DNA of 15,733 nucleotides from Chlamydiota bacterium (GTDB taxonomy: Bacteria; Chlamydiota; Chlamydiia; Chlamydiales; SLFE01). Position numbers and translations under genes: made by a program. Of this stretch, positions 14,295 to 15,733 are shown piece after piece. The notes beneath the pieces were generated by a model, which made no database searches, was not told the origin of the DNA, and was given only the letters and a program-made list of their open reading frames with translations. The stretch covers positions 1-15,733 of the forward strand of contig JAAKFL010000024.1 of assembly GCA_011065065.1 (NCBI GenBank), written 5' to 3'. How positions within the stretch are numbered: position 1 is the first letter of the stretch; the number at the start of each line of letters is the position of its first letter.

Positions 14295-14337
14295 TTTAAC
14301 CACGAAGATCGCGGTCTTCGCGATCTTCGCGGTTAAA
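14295..14337. repeat. 'cgcgaaga' compact palindrome
   Basis: Arms tttaaccacgaagatcgcg and cgcgatcttcgcggttaaa pair with one mismatch around gtctt. This is the same unit as the tracts at 1787-2033 and 5094-5133, here in a back-to-back hairpin form. It lies in the 293-nt gap between two small genes; the rest of that gap (14136-14294) shows nothing I can name. Confidence 0.8.
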
Positions 14338-14428
14338 GCTAGCCAAAAATTTCTTTCCACTTTAAAGTTATTGAGTCAGAGAATAGCATGAAAAAATACA
14401 ATCACAATCCAAAAATCAAGGAGATTCA

Positions 14429-14800
14429 ATGAGCTTCCCAGATGTCATGGAAAATTCAGGACAGGCGGGTTCCTGGGGAAAAACTAACCTTATCGGTCCT
14501 TGCGCTGTCTATTTTACCGTCGGAACTGTGCATACCATCACTGGTGGACTTAACCCTGTTAGCGGATTGATGATGGGCATTGCTTCATCAATCGTCGATA
14601 TCGTTGCAGGAATCATCACAAATGGCTCAACAAAAGATGAAGATATGTATTTTCGCCTTGCGGCAACCTCCCTTATCCCCCTATCTATGGGCATGTGCCT
14701 TGGATTAACACTCACTACAGCTTTGGTCATGAGCATTATCAATCTGGGGACACGAGTTATTCTGAATGAATACGTTTTTGATGTGAACCTATCTCAATAA
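14429..14800 (+). CDS. Small membrane protein, family not recognised
   Basis: A 123-residue protein with hydrophobic segments near 22-40, 44-64 and 76-107, the last long enough for two helices or a helical hairpin. Gly, Ser and Thr are abundant in the membrane part (GGLNPVSGLMMGIASSIVDI), with charges confined to GSTKDEDMYFRL and the ends. No cleavable signal peptide: the first 20 residues are polar. A pair of hydrophobic hairpins recalls chlamydial inclusion membrane (Inc) proteins, but that is only a resemblance in layout. The start is fixed by AAGGAG at 14418-14423, five nt before the ATG. The last codons and stop lie in the left arm of a long palindrome (14784-14946), so the 3' end may have been supplied by that element. 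Confidence 0.75.
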   Translation: MSFPDVMENSGQAGSWGKTNLIGPCAVYFTVGTVHTITGGLNPVSGLMMGIASSIVDIVAGIITNGSTKDEDMYFRLAATSLIPLSMGMCLGLTLTTALVMSIINLGTRVILNEYVFDVNLSQ

Positions 14801-14946
14801 ATCATTTTGATAACTTTTTTGCCTCTTAAGGCTAGTTTTGGCAAAATTTTTCGCCCAACTGAATCCAATTGAGCTCAAAATTTTGCCGAAACTAGCCTTA
14901 AGATTCATAAAAATCTATGTCAAAAGCATTTATTGAGATAGGTTCA
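14784..14946. repeat. Long imperfect palindrome overlapping a gene end
   Basis: Outer arms (14784-14810 and 14921-14946, tgaacctatctcaataaat and its complement) and inner arms (14824-14850 and 14877-14903, one mismatch, core cttaaggctagttttggc) form one interrupted stem. The centre (tcgcccaactg, caattgagctc) also pairs in part. It probably terminates the small membrane-protein gene and separates it from cfa. The first 17 nt are coding: they hold the last codons and the TAA of that gene. Confidence 0.85.
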
Positions 14947-15018
14947 TGACTGATGAATAAATAAAATTTTACAATAATTCAAAAATGCATACATTAGCTC
15001 TAGATGGGGGTTTATCAG

Positions 15019-15733
15019 ATGACTACTCGCTCAAGAACTCGCGAAGAAAAACTTATCACTGAATTATTCGATTTGTGTGACATCAAATTAAACGGAGATG
15101 ACACCTGGGATATTCGGGTACTGGATGACAGATTTTATAAAGAGTTGATTCGGAAGGGGGATATCGGCCTTGGGGAGTCCTATATGGAAGGATGGTGGGG
15201 TTGCCCCAGAATTGACTTGATGATCGAAAGGTTAATCCGCGGTAAAATTCTAGAAAAAATCAAAAATAACCCCCGGTTAATTTTCCTTACCCTTCAGAAC
15301 CTTTTCTTTAATTGCCAGAATCTGTCTGGCGCGAAAAAGGTCGCAAAAGTGCACTATGACATTGGCAATGATCTTTATGAACTGATGCTAGATAGTCGCA
15401 TGAACTACAGCTGTGGTTATTGGAAATATGCACAAGACCTTGAACAAGCACAGGAAGATAAATTAGAAATGATTTGTCAAAAACTGCAGTTAGAACCTGG
15501 GATGCGTCTCCTCGATATTGGCTGTGGGTGGGGAACAATGGCTAAGTATGCCGCTGAAAATTATGGAGTCGAGGTGGTAGGGATCACCATATCTGAAGAA
15601 CAACATAAGTTTGCGACTGAACGTTGCCGAGGCCTTCCAATTGAAATTCGCATCGAGGATTACAGACATCTCAATGGGTTATTTGACCGAGCCGTCTCGA
15701 TCGGGATGTTTGAGCACGTGGGATTAAAAAACT
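15019..15733 (+). CDS. cfa: Cyclopropane-fatty-acyl-phospholipid synthase, 5' part
   Basis: The open frame runs off the window end, giving 238 residues of a protein expected to be about 380. It matches E. coli Cfa closely (from memory): TWDIRVLDDRFYKEL, LGLGESYMEGWW near 50-60, HYDIGNDLYELMLD with MNYSCGYWK, then the SAM-binding LLDIGCGWGTMAKYAA motif, VVGITISEEQ, and FDRAVSIGMFEHVG at the edge. The enzyme adds a methylene group from S-adenosylmethionine across double bonds of membrane phospholipid acyl chains, at the inner face of the cytoplasmic membrane. The ATG at 15019 follows GGGG at 15006-15010; an in-frame ATG at 15004 would add five residues. No defect is seen in the visible part. 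Confidence 0.95.
   Translation, partial: MTTRSRTREEKLITELFDLCDIKLNGDDTWDIRVLDDRFYKELIRKGDIGLGESYMEGWWGCPRIDLMIERLIRGKILEKIKNNPRLIFLTLQNLFFNCQNLSGAKKVAKVHYDIGNDLYELMLDSRMNYSCGYWKYAQDLEQAQEDKLEMICQKLQLEPGMRLLDIGCGWGTMAKYAAENYGVEVVGITISEEQHKFATERCRGLPIEIRIEDYRHLNGLFDRAVSIGMFEHVGLKN

Overview
The window looks like a piece of chromosome from an obligately intracellular, protist-associated bacterium. An environmental member of the Chlamydiota is the best guess (inference, moderate confidence). The support is two F-box proteins, a divergent relative of the chlamydial/plastid ATP:ADP translocases, a eukaryote-like CPPED1 phosphoesterase with a signal peptide, many small exported or membrane proteins without a recognisable family, and AT-rich genes separated by repeat-rich spacers. 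No rRNA, tRNA, CRISPR array, transposase or phage gene was seen.

Layout. Positions 1-216 hold a long hairpin and the leader of a transaldolase gene (tal), followed closely by GTP cyclohydrolase I (folE). Positions 1753-2195 are a non-coding spacer of repeats. An AI-2E/PerM-family permease (+) then converges on a tail-anchored F-box protein (-), with a shared hairpin between them. A secreted CPPED1-like metallophosphoesterase (+) is divergent from the F-box gene. After another repeat spacer comes a tight + strand group: a small exported protein, the translocase-like membrane protein (8-nt overlap) and a second F-box protein. A ZIP-like metal transporter and a stand-alone receiver protein follow, converging on rimO (-). 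Positions 10412-10815 are a 404-nt divergent spacer with two strong palindromes. Then come an ATP-grasp enzyme and a PhnZ-like HD protein (6 nt apart), a convergent medium-chain dehydrogenase (-), two small unknown genes, and the 5' part of a cyclopropane fatty acid synthase gene cut off by the window end.

How the genes fit together. Housekeeping functions (tal, folE, rimO, cfa, dehydrogenase) alternate with genes that look host-directed or envelope-directed. The F-box proteins could recruit the host SCF ubiquitin ligase. The translocase-like protein has lost parts of the nucleotide-transporter signature and may move something else, perhaps with the small exported protein encoded just before it. 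The ATP-grasp/HD pair looks like a small two-gene metabolic operon whose second product appears to be exported.

The most striking non-coding feature is the density of intergenic palindromes. At least four dispersed short-repeat families occur, one present as two full-length copies in opposite orientation. A 48-nt GATCG hairpin family has two copies, and two long palindromes of about 163 nt each are present, one overlapping the 3' end of a gene.
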